A stretch of 50,505 bases of DNA, from positions 1 through 50,505 of the forward strand of contig NZ_JAMXAX010000025.1 in assembly GCF_023913775.1 (NCBI RefSeq), read 5' to 3'. Positions within the stretch are counted from its first letter, which is position 1. Every line of letters starts with the position of its first letter. Origin of the DNA: Acidovorax facilis. Its GTDB lineage: Bacteria; Pseudomonadota; Gammaproteobacteria; Burkholderiales; Burkholderiaceae_C. Position numbers and translations under genes: made by a program. The notes beneath the pieces are model-generated. The model saw only the letters and a program-made list of their open reading frames with translations, made no database searches and had not been told where the DNA came from. Positions 8,013-16,734 of the stretch are shown here, piece by piece.

Positions 8013-9012
8013 GATGCAGAGGCCGGGCAGGCGCCGGTATCTTGGCCATGATGCGCTTGACGAGGGCATCGGCATCCAGCCCCTCGGACAGCGCCTCGTA
8101 CGACAGCGCGATGCGGTGGCGCAGCACGTCGGCCGCCAGGTCGGTCATGTCTTCGGGCAGCACGTAGTTGCGCCCGCGCAGCATGGCCAGGGCCTGGGCG
8201 CCCTCTGCGAGGGCAATGGTGGCGCGCGGGCTGGCGCCGCAGCTGATGTAGCCGGTCAGGTCCTTGAGGCCATGCCGCGTGGGCTCGCGGGTGGCGGCCA
8301 CCAGCTTCACGGCGTATTGCAGCATCGACGGGTCTACATAGACGGTGCGGCATTCGGCCTGCAGCGCCGCCAGCTGCGCGGTGGTGGCCACGGGCAGCAC
8401 CTGCACGGGCACATCGAGCGCGCGCTGGGCGATCACGAACTCTTCCTCCTCGGTGGGGTAGCCCAGCAGCACTTTCATCATGAAGCGGTCCACCTGGGCT
8501 TCGGGCAGCGCGTAAGTGCCTTCGGTCTCAATGGGGTTCTGGGTGGCCATCACCAGGAAAGGCTCGGGCACCTTGTGGGTCTCGCCTGCAATCGTCACCT
8601 GGCGTTCCTGCATCACCTCCAGCAGGGCGCTTTGCACCTTGGCGGGTGCGCGGTTGATCTCGTCGGCCAGCAGCAGGTGGGTGAAGACCGGGCCCAGCGT
8701 GGTGCTGAACTCGCCGGTCTTCTGGTTGTACATGCGCGTGCCCACCAGATCGGCGGGCACCAGATCGGGCGTGAACTGGATGCGCTTGAAGCTGCCCTGG
8801 ATGGTGCTGGCCAGCGTCTTCACGGTGAGCGTCTTGGCCAGGCCCGGCACACCTTCGACCAGCAGATGGCCCTGGGCGAGCATGGCCACCATGACCCGCT
8901 CGAGAAAGCGGTCCTGGCCCACCACCACGCGCTTGACTTCGTAGAGCACCTGCTCCATCAGGGTGGCGGTGGCGGCGTTGTTCATGGCAGAGGGCGATGG
9001 GGTGGTTTCCAT
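7993..9012 (-). CDS. MoxR-family AAA+ ATPase
   Basis: 339 residues of an AAA_3/MoxR chaperone-like ATPase. Walker A is GVPGLAKT (about 53-60), Walker B is LLADEIN (about 114-120), and the sensor region ATQNPIE is present, as is the family's GYPTEEEE segment. It probably remodels or loads metal-bound VWA proteins made from the two genes downstream. The ATG at 9012 follows AAGGAGC. The gene starts 24 bp after the protease gene ends, in the same direction, which makes a four-gene operon. Confidence 0.92.
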   Translation of the reverse strand: METTPSPSAMNNAATATLMEQVLYEVKRVVVGQDRFLERVMVAMLAQGHLLVEGVPGLAKTLTVKTLASTIQGSFKRIQFTPDLVPADLVGTRMYNQKTGEFSTTLGPVFTHLLLADEINRAPAKVQSALLEVMQERQVTIAGETHKVPEPFLVMATQNPIETEGTYALPEAQVDRFMMKVLLGYPTEEEEFVIAQRALDVPVQVLPVATTAQLAALQAECRTVYVDPSMLQYAVKLVAATREPTRHGLKDLTGYISCGASPRATIALAEGAQALAMLRGRNYVLPEDMTDLAADVLRHRIALSYEALSEGLDADALVKRIMAKIPAPARPLHHEQKVA

Positions 9013-9036
9013 GGTGCTCCTTGTGAAGGTTCGGGA

Positions 9037-9978
9037 TCAGAAGGGGGGCATGCCAACGGCGGAAGCGGCGTTCTCGATGGGCACCGCAAACCCGATGCCG
9101 ATGAAGGTGCGTGCCGACGTGGGGTTCAGGATGGCGGTGACGATGCCCACCACCTCGCCATCGAGCGTGACCAGTGGGCCACCGGAGTTGCCGGGGTTGG
9201 CCGCAGCATCGAACTGGATCAGGTTGCTGAGCTGGCGCTTGCCTTCGGGCGAGGTGAATTCGCGCTGGAGGCCCGAGACCACGCCCGCTGAGGCCGAAGG
9301 CCCGATGCCGAACGGGAAGCCCACGGCCACCACGTGGTCGCCGGGGCGCAGGTCCTGGGTGGAGCGCAGCGGGGCTGCGAAGAGGTCATCGGGTACTTTG
9401 TGGGCTTGCAGCACGGCCAGGTCGTTTTCGGGCTGGGCGCCCGTGATGCTGGCGGTGGTTTCCAGGCCATCGTGGAAGGTGATGGCAATGCGGTCCGCGC
9501 CCGCCACCACGTGCAGGTTGGTCAGGATGATGCCTTTGTCCACAATCACCACGCCCGTGCCAATGCCGCGTTCCACCTCTTCCTTGCCGTTTTTGCTGCG
9601 GCCGTAGCCCACCACGCGCACGATCGAGGGAGAGATCGATTCCACAGCGCGGGCGGCGGCGGAGGGCGGGGTGGTCGTCTCCAGCGTGCGCAGCACGGCG
9701 GCGTCAATGTCTTCCTGGGTGATCCGCTGGGCGGCGGGGCGTTGGTGCAGCCACAGGCTGTAGAGCAGCAATGTGGTCAGCAGCGCGATCAGTGCCCACA
9801 GGGCGTACAGATGGCGCCGCGACAGAGCCGTGCCCGCCACAGGCTTGGTGGCAGGGTTTGGAGAGGGCTCCATCACACTGGCCGCTGGTTGTTCGGTGGG
9901 CGCAGGCACTTTTTCAACCGGCTCGGGTGGGGAGCGGCGGGTGTGGCGGGAGCTGCTGTAGAGGGCGGGCCGGGGCAT
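9037..9978 (-). CDS. Membrane-anchored trypsin-like serine protease (S1C) without PDZ domain
   Basis: 313 residues. A proline-rich cytoplasmic N-terminus, one TM helix (57-77) and a periplasmic HtrA/DegP-type protease fold. The triad is visible: His156 in LTNLHVV, Asp186 in ENDLAVL and Ser265 in PGNSGGPL. The protein ends about 48 residues after the serine, so the PDZ domains of DegP/DegS are absent. It is the first gene of the operon with MoxR, DUF58 and VWA proteins, so it may share their envelope-related task. The ATG at 9978 follows AAGG. Transcribed divergently from the TatD gene. Confidence 0.88.
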   Translation of the reverse strand: MPRPALYSSSRHTRRSPPEPVEKVPAPTEQPAASVMEPSPNPATKPVAGTALSRRHLYALWALIALLTTLLLYSLWLHQRPAAQRITQEDIDAAVLRTLETTTPPSAAARAVESISPSIVRVVGYGRSKNGKEEVERGIGTGVVIVDKGIILTNLHVVAGADRIAITFHDGLETTASITGAQPENDLAVLQAHKVPDDLFAAPLRSTQDLRPGDHVVAVGFPFGIGPSASAGVVSGLQREFTSPEGKRQLSNLIQFDAAANPGNSGGPLVTLDGEVVGIVTAILNPTSARTFIGIGFAVPIENAASAVGMPPF

Positions 9979-10109
9979 CCTGTCACCTTTTCTACGGAAG
10001 ACGCCGCGAGACGGCGCACGGTTTTCACGTTAGCACGGATCGCTGCAGAGTGCACTTGCAAGGTTTCACGCCGAGGGAGCGGTCGGGGCTGATGGGGCAT
10101 CATCACTCC

Positions 10110-10937
10110 ATGACTGTCTGGATCGATACCCATTGCCACCTGGATGCGCCCGAATTTGACCCCGACCGTGATGCCGTGCGTGCCCAGGCGCGGGCCCAGG
10201 GCGTGGCCCATTGTGTGATTCCGGCGGTGGAGCGCAGCAACTGGGCCACGGTGCGCGCCCTGGCCCATCGGCATGGCGACAGCTATGCGCTGGGCATTCA
10301 CCCCCTGTACACAGGGCGCGCGCACGACGCAGATCTGGAGCTGCTGGCGCAGGAACTGGAGCAACACCGGGCTGACCAGCGTCTGGTGGCCATCGGAGAG
10401 ATTGGCCTGGATTACTTCGTGCCCGGCCTGGACCCAGCCCGGCAGGAGCAGTTCTATCGCACGCAGCTTCAGCTGGCGCGCCGGTTTGATCTGCCGGTGA
10501 TCCTGCATGTGCGCCGCTCGTCCGACAAATTGCTCAAGGGCTTGCGGGAGCTGCCGGTACAAGGCGGTATCGCCCATGCCTTCAACGGCAGCCTGCAGCA
10601 GGCGCAGGCGTTCATCGCCCTGGGCTTCAAGCTGGGGTTTGGCGGCGCGATGACCTACGACCGGGCGCTGCAGCTGCGTCGCCTGGCGGCAGAACTGCCC
10701 GCAGAGACCCTGGTGGTGGAGACCGATGCGCCGGACATCCCGCCCCATTGGTCGTATGCCACCGCCGCCCAGCGGCTCGAAGGCCTGCCCCAAGGGCGCA
10801 ATGCACCCGGCGAACTCCCGCGCATTGCTAGCGCATTGGCCGAGCTGCGCAGTCAGCCGCTGGAGGATTTGGCGGGTATCACCTGTGCCAATGCGCTGGT
10901 TGCGCTGCCCCGGTTGCAGGCTCTGGTCTCCGTCTGA
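10110..10937 (+). CDS. TatD-family metal-dependent hydrolase/DNase
   Basis: 275 residues, a TIM-barrel amidohydrolase relative. Metal ligands match TatD: HCH near the N-terminus (THCHLD, residues 8 and 10), Glu in IGEIGLDY, His in VILHVRR, His in IAHAFNG and Asp in VETDAPD. TatD proteins act as 3'-5' exonucleases or DNases in repair. The exact substrate of this paralogue is not known. The ATG at 10110 (MTVWIDTHCHLD) matches the family N-terminus. An in-frame ATG at 10092 would add six residues (MGHHHS). Confidence 0.9.
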   Translation: MTVWIDTHCHLDAPEFDPDRDAVRAQARAQGVAHCVIPAVERSNWATVRALAHRHGDSYALGIHPLYTGRAHDADLELLAQELEQHRADQRLVAIGEIGLDYFVPGLDPARQEQFYRTQLQLARRFDLPVILHVRRSSDKLLKGLRELPVQGGIAHAFNGSLQQAQAFIALGFKLGFGGAMTYDRALQLRRLAAELPAETLVVETDAPDIPPHWSYATAAQRLEGLPQGRNAPGELPRIASALAELRSQPLEDLAGITCANALVALPRLQALVSV

Positions 10938-10950
10938 TCCACCAATTGGT

Positions 10951-11008
10951 AGGTTTTTAGGAGGCCAGCGCTTTGTGGTAAAGGGTTTACAGCTATCGTT
11001 TTTTTTGA
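10951..11008 (+). repeat. AGCGCT palindromic repeat, copy 3 (intergenic)
   Basis: Reads TTTTTAGGAGGCCAGCGCTT, then TGTGGTAAAGGGTTTACAGC and TATCG plus a T-run. The left half-site AGCGCTT and the ACAGCTAT flank are kept. The second half-site is degenerate (AAGGGTT). It sits between the TatD and glycosylase genes. Confidence 0.65.
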
Positions 11009-11052
11009 GGATGTCGCGGGGTTGCTGACGGGTTTCGGTTCAGAATCGGCGG

Positions 11053-11703
11053 ATGCCCGACGCCGCTCTGACGCAGCCCCCTCCGCTCCCTGATGCTCCG
11101 GCGCCAGCCCCGCCGGTGCGCCTCCAGGGGCTGCCGCCGGTGGTGTCTGCAGGCACGGTGGTGCTGGTCCTCGGAAGTTTTCCGGGGGCTGCCTCCTTGC
11201 GGCTGCGCCAGTACTACGCACACCCGCAAAACCATTTCTGGAAGATCTTGCAAGCGCTGTGGCCGCAGCATCCCTTGCCGCCCGCAGGGGCCGAAGGGTA
11301 TGCCGCACGTTGCGACTGGTTGCTGGCAAGGGGGCTTGGCCTGTGGGATGTGTATGAGAGCTGCGAGCGGGAGGGCAGCCTGGACACCAGCATCCGCAAT
11401 GCGCAGGTCAACGACTTTGCGCGCCTGCAGGCGGTGTGTCCGCAGCTCGCCGCCGTCGCCCACAATGGGGGTGAGAGCTTCAAGCATGCCCCGGCGGTGC
11501 TCAGCAGCTTCCGGCCCCCCCGCGCTGCGGCGCATGATGATGTGCTTTCCGATCAGCGCGTGGGCACGGGTTCCGGGCCTGGTTCCGCCCGCTCTATCGC
11601 ATCGCACCGTCTGCCCTCGACCAGCCCGGCCAATGCCTCCTGGAGTTTTGAACGTAAATTGGCTGCCTGGGCGGACCTGATGGCGGCCCACCGCCTGCTT
11701 TGA
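11053..11703 (+). CDS. DNA-deoxyinosine / uracil glycosylase (UDG family 6-like)
   Basis: 216 residues. Family landmarks are LGSFPGAASL (about 41-50), YYAHPQNHFWKIL (about 55-67), WDVYESCEREGSLD, HNGGESFKHA and the C-terminal LPSTSPANASWSFERKLAAW. The enzyme removes deaminated bases (hypoxanthine, uracil) from DNA. The stretch between FKHA and LPSTSP (about residues 150-190) is unusually long and low in family character. Another frame there (11571-11603) reads FRAWFRPLYRI, which would suit this position better, so a compensated pair of frameshifts is possible. The start at 11053 is the first ATG. The residues before about 20 are proline-rich. Confidence 0.8.
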   Translation: MPDAALTQPPPLPDAPAPAPPVRLQGLPPVVSAGTVVLVLGSFPGAASLRLRQYYAHPQNHFWKILQALWPQHPLPPAGAEGYAARCDWLLARGLGLWDVYESCEREGSLDTSIRNAQVNDFARLQAVCPQLAAVAHNGGESFKHAPAVLSSFRPPRAAAHDDVLSDQRVGTGSGPGSARSIASHRLPSTSPANASWSFERKLAAWADLMAAHRLL

Positions 11704-11712
11704 TTGTTGTGA

Positions 11713-12477
11713 ATGACCCGCAAAAAAGAAAAATCACAAGAACTGCCCGAAGTCAGCGTCTCTGATGACGGCGAAGTGCGCCACCTGCACCTGGGCACCC
11801 CGTGGATTCAGGGGTCCATGCGCGTTGCAGAGCCTTTTGAACTGGAACTGGAGTACGTGCAGCGCATGATGGCGTGGCTGTTGTTTGCCGACCTGCCCCA
11901 GGTGTCCAAGGGGCACGCCATGCAGCTCGGGCTGGGGGCCGGTGCCATCACCAAGTTCTGCCACAAGAAGCTGCGCATCTGCACCACGGCCATCGAGCTC
12001 AACCCACAGGTCTTGGCGGTGTGCCGGCAGTGGTTCAAGCTGCCGCCCGATGGCCCCAAGCTGCGGGTGGTGCTGGCCGATGCGGCGCAAGAGATCAAGA
12101 ACCCCATGTGGCAGGGCACGGTGGATGCGCTGGCGGTGGACCTGTACGACCATGAGGCCGCAGCGCCGGTGCTCGACAGCGCAGACTTCTACGCCGACTG
12201 CCGCGCCTTGCTGACCGACACGGGGTGCATGACGGTCAACCTGTTCGGGCGGGCGTCCAGCTTTGAGCGCAGCCTGCAGAGCATGGCGGCGGCCTTTGGT
12301 GACAAGGCACTCTGGGCCTTCAAGCCCACGCGAGAAGGCAACACCGTGGTGCTGGCCCAGAAGACGCCAACGCGCCCCAAGCGGGCGGAACTCGACGTGC
12401 AGGCGCAGGCCATCCAGGCGCGCTGGGACCTGCCGACCACCAAATGGCTGCGGGCATTCAAGCCCGTCGCGGCCTGA
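11713..12477 (+). CDS. Spermidine-synthase-like protein
   Basis: 254 residues with a Rossmann methyltransferase/aminopropyltransferase fold. The nucleotide-binding loop GLGAGAITKF (about 74-83), the acidic AIELNPQV strand (about 95) and VVLADAAQEI (about 117) follow the SpeE layout. The N-terminal tetramerisation part is short. Proteins of this type in betaproteobacteria are annotated as spermidine synthase without proof, so polyamine synthesis is only a possibility. It begins 9 bp after the glycosylase stop and 41 bp before the GspE-like gene, so it may be co-transcribed with either. Confidence 0.8.
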   Translation: MTRKKEKSQELPEVSVSDDGEVRHLHLGTPWIQGSMRVAEPFELELEYVQRMMAWLLFADLPQVSKGHAMQLGLGAGAITKFCHKKLRICTTAIELNPQVLAVCRQWFKLPPDGPKLRVVLADAAQEIKNPMWQGTVDALAVDLYDHEAAAPVLDSADFYADCRALLTDTGCMTVNLFGRASSFERSLQSMAAAFGDKALWAFKPTREGNTVVLAQKTPTRPKRAELDVQAQAIQARWDLPTTKWLRAFKPVAA

Positions 12478-12518
12478 GCCCCCGGGCCGCCCCCAGTCCC
12501 GTTTCGGAAAGGTATCTG

Positions 12519-14312
12519 ATGAAAACAATCTCCGCTTCCCTGGCCAGCACTGCGGCGCGACCCTACGTCGGTCCGGTGGACTGGCGACGCATGGTGCAGT
12601 GGCTCAGCGATGACGAAGTCATCTCCCAGGAAGAAGCTCAACGCACCATCGCCCGCTGCTCGCAGGCGGAAAGCTCTCAGCATGCGCTGGTGCGCCTGGC
12701 CAACGTGGCCATGGAACGTGCCAGCGATGGCAAGCCGCTGGACATCGAGGCGTTGTCTGAATACCTGGCCAAGCGGGCAGGCCTGCCTTATTTGCGGATC
12801 GATCCGCTCAAGGTGGACGTGGGGCGCGTGGCCGAAACCATGAGCGCCACCTATGCAGAGCGCCACAAGGTGCTGCCCGTGCAGGTCACCCCCAAGGAAG
12901 TGGTGGTGGCTACGGCCGAGCCCTTCATCGAGGACTGGGTGGCGGAGGTGGAGCGCCAGTCCCGGCGCACGGTGCGCCGCGTGGTGGCCAGCCCGCTGGA
13001 CATTCACCGGTTTACAGCAGAGTTTTTTGCCCTGGCCAAGTCCGTGCGCGCCGCGCAGAAGGCAGGGGGCAACTCCGGGGGCAGCAGCTTCGAGCAGCTG
13101 GTGGAACTGGGCAAGAGCAACAAGCAGCTCGACGCCAACGACCAGGGCGTGGTCAAGGTGGTGGACTGGCTCTGGCAATACGCCTTTGACCAGCGCGCGA
13201 GCGACATCCATCTGGAACCACGGCGCGACCAGGGCGTGATCCGTTTTCGCATCGACGGCGTGCTGCACCCGGTCTACCAGATGCCGATGGGCGTGCACAA
13301 CGCCATGGTCTCGCGCATCAAGCTCCTGGGCCGCATCGACGTGGTGGAAAAGCGCCGTCCGCAGGACGGCCGCATCAAGACGCGCAACCAGCGCGGGGAC
13401 GAGGTGGAAATGCGCCTGTCCACTCTGCCCACGGCGTTTGGCGAGAAGATGGTCATGCGGATCTTTGACCCGGACAATGCCGTCAAGGATCTGGACGCCC
13501 TGGGCTTTGCCCAGCACGATGCCGAGCGCTGGGAGGCGCTGGTCAAGCGCCCGCACGGCATCATTCTCGTGACGGGGCCGACGGGCTCGGGCAAGACCAC
13601 CACGCTGTATTCCACCTTGAAGCGGGTGGCGACCGAAGAGGTGAACGTGAGCACGGTGGAAGACCCGATCGAAATGATCGAGCCCAGCTTCAACCAGACC
13701 CAGGTGCAGCCCCAGCTCGACTTCAACTTTGCCGAGGGCCTGCGTGCCCTCATGCGCCAGGACCCGGACATCATCATGGTGGGCGAAATCCGCGATCTGG
13801 AGACGGCCGAGATGGCCATCCAGGCCGCGCTGACCGGGCATCTGGTGTTCTCCACACTGCACACCAACGACGCCCCGTCGGCCATCACCCGCATGATGGA
13901 ACTGGGGGTGCCCCCCTATCTGCTCAATGCCACGCTGCTGGGGGTGCTGGCCCAGCGGCTGGTGCGCACGCTGTGCAAGCAGTGCAAACAAAAGGACGAA
14001 ACGGCGCAGCGCGAAACGCTGGTGGAGGTGGTCAAGCCCTGGAAGCTCAGTGGCGGCTACCACCCCTACAAGCCCGTGGGCTGCGTGGACTGCCGCATGG
14101 GTGGATTTCGGGGGCGCATGGGCCTGTATGAATTGCTCACCGTGACCGAGGCACTCAAGGAGAAGATCAACCAGGCGCCCTCGATCGACCAGCTGCGCCG
14201 CCAGGCCGTGCAGGATGGCATGCGGCCCTTGCGTCTGGCAGGCGCTCTGCGGGTGGCAGAGGGCCTGACCACGCTGGACGAGGTGATTGCTGCGACACTG
14301 CCGCTGGAGTAA
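12519..14312 (+). CDS. GspE/PilB-family secretion ATPase
   Basis: 597 residues. An N-terminal MshEN/GspE-N-like region (about 20-170), then the hexameric T2SS-E ATPase core. Walker A is GPTGSGKTT (about 352-360), the Asp boxes lie around STVEDPIE, Walker B is DIIMVGEIRD, and the His box is TGHLVFSTLHTND. A tetracysteine zinc site follows (CKQCKQK and later CVDCR), typical of GspE/PilB. It powers type II secretion or type IV pilus assembly. No other gsp or pil gene is adjacent, so the machine served is unknown. The ATG at 12519 follows GGAAAGG, and the open frame before it is shared with the upstream gene. Confidence 0.9.
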   Translation: MKTISASLASTAARPYVGPVDWRRMVQWLSDDEVISQEEAQRTIARCSQAESSQHALVRLANVAMERASDGKPLDIEALSEYLAKRAGLPYLRIDPLKVDVGRVAETMSATYAERHKVLPVQVTPKEVVVATAEPFIEDWVAEVERQSRRTVRRVVASPLDIHRFTAEFFALAKSVRAAQKAGGNSGGSSFEQLVELGKSNKQLDANDQGVVKVVDWLWQYAFDQRASDIHLEPRRDQGVIRFRIDGVLHPVYQMPMGVHNAMVSRIKLLGRIDVVEKRRPQDGRIKTRNQRGDEVEMRLSTLPTAFGEKMVMRIFDPDNAVKDLDALGFAQHDAERWEALVKRPHGIILVTGPTGSGKTTTLYSTLKRVATEEVNVSTVEDPIEMIEPSFNQTQVQPQLDFNFAEGLRALMRQDPDIIMVGEIRDLETAEMAIQAALTGHLVFSTLHTNDAPSAITRMMELGVPPYLLNATLLGVLAQRLVRTLCKQCKQKDETAQRETLVEVVKPWKLSGGYHPYKPVGCVDCRMGGFRGRMGLYELLTVTEALKEKINQAPSIDQLRRQAVQDGMRPLRLAGALRVAEGLTTLDEVIAATLPLE

Positions 14313-14339
14313 GACCTTGAACCAGCTCCGCAGGAGCAA

Positions 14340-14503
14340 GGGATGTCCTGCATAACTCCCTGCGGTCTGTGATAGCGCGGCCTCGGGCAGTCCGCTGCGT
14401 TGCTTTTCTTGCCAATAGCCATGCTATTGGCCGCAAAAAGACGCCTTGCGGCCTTTCCCGATCCGCACTACCACCGACGCGCGAGGGTTATGCAGGACAT
14501 CCC
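14340..14503. repeat. 164-bp imperfect palindrome between gspE-like and tctB-like genes
   Basis: The outer arms are GGGATGTCCTGCATAAC (from 14340) and GTTATGCAGGACATCCC (to 14503). Pairing continues inward imperfectly to a near-perfect centre, GCCAATAGCCATGCTATTGGC at about 14411-14431. A transcript could fold into one long interrupted hairpin. It fills most of the 285-bp gap, contains no convincing gene, and resembles a MITE- or BIME-like element rather than a simple terminator. Confidence 0.75.
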
Positions 14504-14597
14504 AAGCGTTACCGGATGTAGGTGGAATCCACATCCGCGCGGGCCTTGGTTGCACGCACAATCGCGCAGTCGAGATTTCCCGCCAAGGAGACAATTC

Positions 14598-15086
14598 GTG
14601 AAAATCAAAAGTCAAAAAGACTTCTTTGCCGGCCTCATGTTCATGGGGGTTGGTGTTGCGTTTGCGTGGGGAGCCACCACGTACAACGTCGGAAACGGGG
14701 CCCGCATGGGCCCGGGTTACTTCCCGCTGCTGCTGGGTATCTTGCTGGCCATCATCGGCGGCGCGATCACCTTCAAGGCCACCACGGTCGAAACCCAGGA
14801 CGGTGACAAGATTGGAAAGTGGGCCTGGAAGCCGCTGTTCTTCATCCTGGCTGCCAACTTTGCGTTCGGTATCCTGCTGGGCGGCTTGCCCAGCATAGGT
14901 GTCCCGGCGATGGGCCTCATCGTGGGCATCTATGCACTGACCTTCATCGCAAGCCTGGCGGGCCAGGAGTTCCACGCGAAGTCCGTGTTCATCCTGGCCA
15001 CCGTGTTGGCCATTGGCAGTTACGTAGCATTCGTCTGGGCGCTCAAGCTGCAGTTCCCTGTGTGGCCGAGTTTCATCACGGGTTGA
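14598..15086 (+). CDS. tctB: Tripartite tricarboxylate transporter small subunit TctB
   Basis: 162 residues with four predicted TM helices, the size and style of TctB: MGVGVAFAWGATTY with GARMGPGYFPLLLG near the N-terminus, then hydrophobic pairs near 45-60, 80-120 and 130-155. It forms the membrane complex with TctA, using a periplasmic TctC protein to import carboxylates by cation symport. The start is a GTG at 14598, chosen because AAGGAG lies seven bases upstream. The longer frame runs through the palindrome. The TctA gene follows after 15 bp. Confidence 0.87.
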   Translation: MKIKSQKDFFAGLMFMGVGVAFAWGATTYNVGNGARMGPGYFPLLLGILLAIIGGAITFKATTVETQDGDKIGKWAWKPLFFILAANFAFGILLGGLPSIGVPAMGLIVGIYALTFIASLAGQEFHAKSVFILATVLAIGSYVAFVWALKLQFPVWPSFITG

Positions 15087-15101
15087 GCAGGAGCACCGAC
15101 C

Positions 15102-16613
15102 ATGGAATTATTTGACAACCTCGCGATGGGTTTTGGCGTCGCGTTCACGTTCCAAAACCTCATTTACTGCTTTGTGGGCTGCTTGCTGGGCACGCTCATT
15201 GGTGTGTTGCCCGGCATCGGCCCGGTGGCAACCATCGCCATGCTGCTCCCCGCCACCTACGCGCTGCCACCCGTGGCTGCGCTGATCATGCTGGCCGGTA
15301 TCTATTACGGTGCACAGTACGGTGGCTCGACCACTGCCATTCTGGTGAACCTGCCGGGCGAGTCCTCGTCGGTGGTGACCGTGATCGACGGCTACCAGAT
15401 GGCTCGCAAGGGCCGTGCGGGCCCTGCGTTGGCGGCGGCGGGCCTGGGCTCGTTCTTTGCCGGCTGCGTGGGTACGCTGATCCTGGCGGCCTTCGCACCT
15501 CCGTTGACCGAAGTGGCGTTCAAGTTCGGCCCTGCCGAGTACTTCTCGCTGATGGTGCTGGGCCTCATTGGCGCCGTGGTGCTGGCTTCGGGCTCGCTGC
15601 TCAAGGCCGTGGCCATGATCGTGCTGGGCCTGCTGATGGGCCTGGTGGGTACCGACGTGAACTCGGGTGTGGCCCGTTTCAGCTTCGACATTCCTGAACT
15701 GACCGACGGCATCGGCTTTGTGACCATCGCCATGGGTGTTTTCGGCTACGGCGAGATCATTGCCAACCTCTCGCGCCCTGACGATGAGCGCGAAGTGTTC
15801 ACTGCCAAGGTGGAAGGCCTGTTCCCCACCAAGGACGACTTCAAGCGCATGATTCCTGCCGTGCTGCGGGGCACGGCGCTGGGTGCCGCCCTCGGTATCC
15901 TGCCCGGTGGTGGGGCATTGCTGGCTGCGTTTGCGGCCTACACCGTGGAGAAGAAGACCAAGCTCCAGCCCGGTGAAGTGCCTTTTGGCCAGGGCAACAT
16001 CCGTGGTGTGGCAGCGCCCGAGTCGGCCAACAATGCCGGTTCGCAGACTTCCTTCATCCCGCTGCTGACGCTGGGTATCCCCCCCAACGCTGTGATGGCG
16101 CTGATGGTGGGGGCCATGACGATCCACAACATCCAGCCTGGTCCCCAGGTGATGACGAGCAATCCCGAGCTGTTCTGGGGCCTGATCGCCTCGATGTGGC
16201 TGGGCAATGCCATGCTGATCATCTTGAACCTGCCGCTGATCGGCATCTGGATCAAGCTGCTCACGGTGCCCTACCGCTGGCTGTTCCCGTCCATCGTGCT
16301 GTTCTGCGCCGTGGGTGTGTATTCGACCAACAACAACACCTGGGACATCTGGATGGTGGGTGCGTTTGGTCTGGTGGGCTACATCTTCCACAAGCTGGGC
16401 ACCGAACCCGCACCTCTGCTGCTGGGCTTCATCCTGGGCCCGATGATGGAAGAGAACCTGCGCCGCGCGCTGCTGCTGTCGCGTGGCGACTGGAGCGTGT
16501 TCGTCACGCGTCCGCTGTCGGCAGGCCTGCTGGCTGCTGCGGCACTGCTGCTCATCATCGTGCTGCTGCCTTCGGTGAAGAGCAAGCGCGAGGAAGCCTT
16601 CGTCGAAGACTGA
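15102..16613 (+). CDS. tctA: Tripartite tricarboxylate transporter large permease TctA
   Basis: 503 residues, about 11-12 TM helices, full length for the family. Conserved segments include GVLPGIGPVATIAMLLPATY (about 27-46), YYGAQYGGSTTAILVNLPGE (about 68-87) and the second-half repeat LGILPGGGALLAAF with LGIPPNAVMALM. It forms the translocation pathway with TctB. The ATG at 15102 follows AGGAGC. A strong terminator lies 29 bp after the stop. No tctC is adjacent on either side, so the binding protein must be encoded elsewhere. Confidence 0.95.
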   Translation: MELFDNLAMGFGVAFTFQNLIYCFVGCLLGTLIGVLPGIGPVATIAMLLPATYALPPVAALIMLAGIYYGAQYGGSTTAILVNLPGESSSVVTVIDGYQMARKGRAGPALAAAGLGSFFAGCVGTLILAAFAPPLTEVAFKFGPAEYFSLMVLGLIGAVVLASGSLLKAVAMIVLGLLMGLVGTDVNSGVARFSFDIPELTDGIGFVTIAMGVFGYGEIIANLSRPDDEREVFTAKVEGLFPTKDDFKRMIPAVLRGTALGAALGILPGGGALLAAFAAYTVEKKTKLQPGEVPFGQGNIRGVAAPESANNAGSQTSFIPLLTLGIPPNAVMALMVGAMTIHNIQPGPQVMTSNPELFWGLIASMWLGNAMLIILNLPLIGIWIKLLTVPYRWLFPSIVLFCAVGVYSTNNNTWDIWMVGAFGLVGYIFHKLGTEPAPLLLGFILGPMMEENLRRALLLSRGDWSVFVTRPLSAGLLAAAALLLIIVLLPSVKSKREEAFVED

Positions 16614-16641
16614 CGGCACGGCCTTTTCCATCCGACTCCAG

Positions 16642-16673
16642 AACAACGGCACCTTCGGGTGCCGTTGTTTTTT
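16642..16673 (+). terminator. Intrinsic terminator after tctA
   Basis: A 12-bp perfect stem (AACAACGGCACC / GGTGCCGTTGTT) with a TTCG tetraloop is followed by a T-run. It ends the tctBA transcript and insulates the next gene. Confidence 0.93.
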
Positions 16674-16734
16674 GGTGATCTGCAGCCGCAGCACGCCCTC
16701 AGCGCCAGTACACAATGGCGGGCAAGAGGCCCGC

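Noticed and set aside
14340..14503. Simple intrinsic terminator for the GspE-like gene
   Set aside because: The structure is far longer than a terminator and has no T-run at its end. Termination may still occur but does not explain the length.
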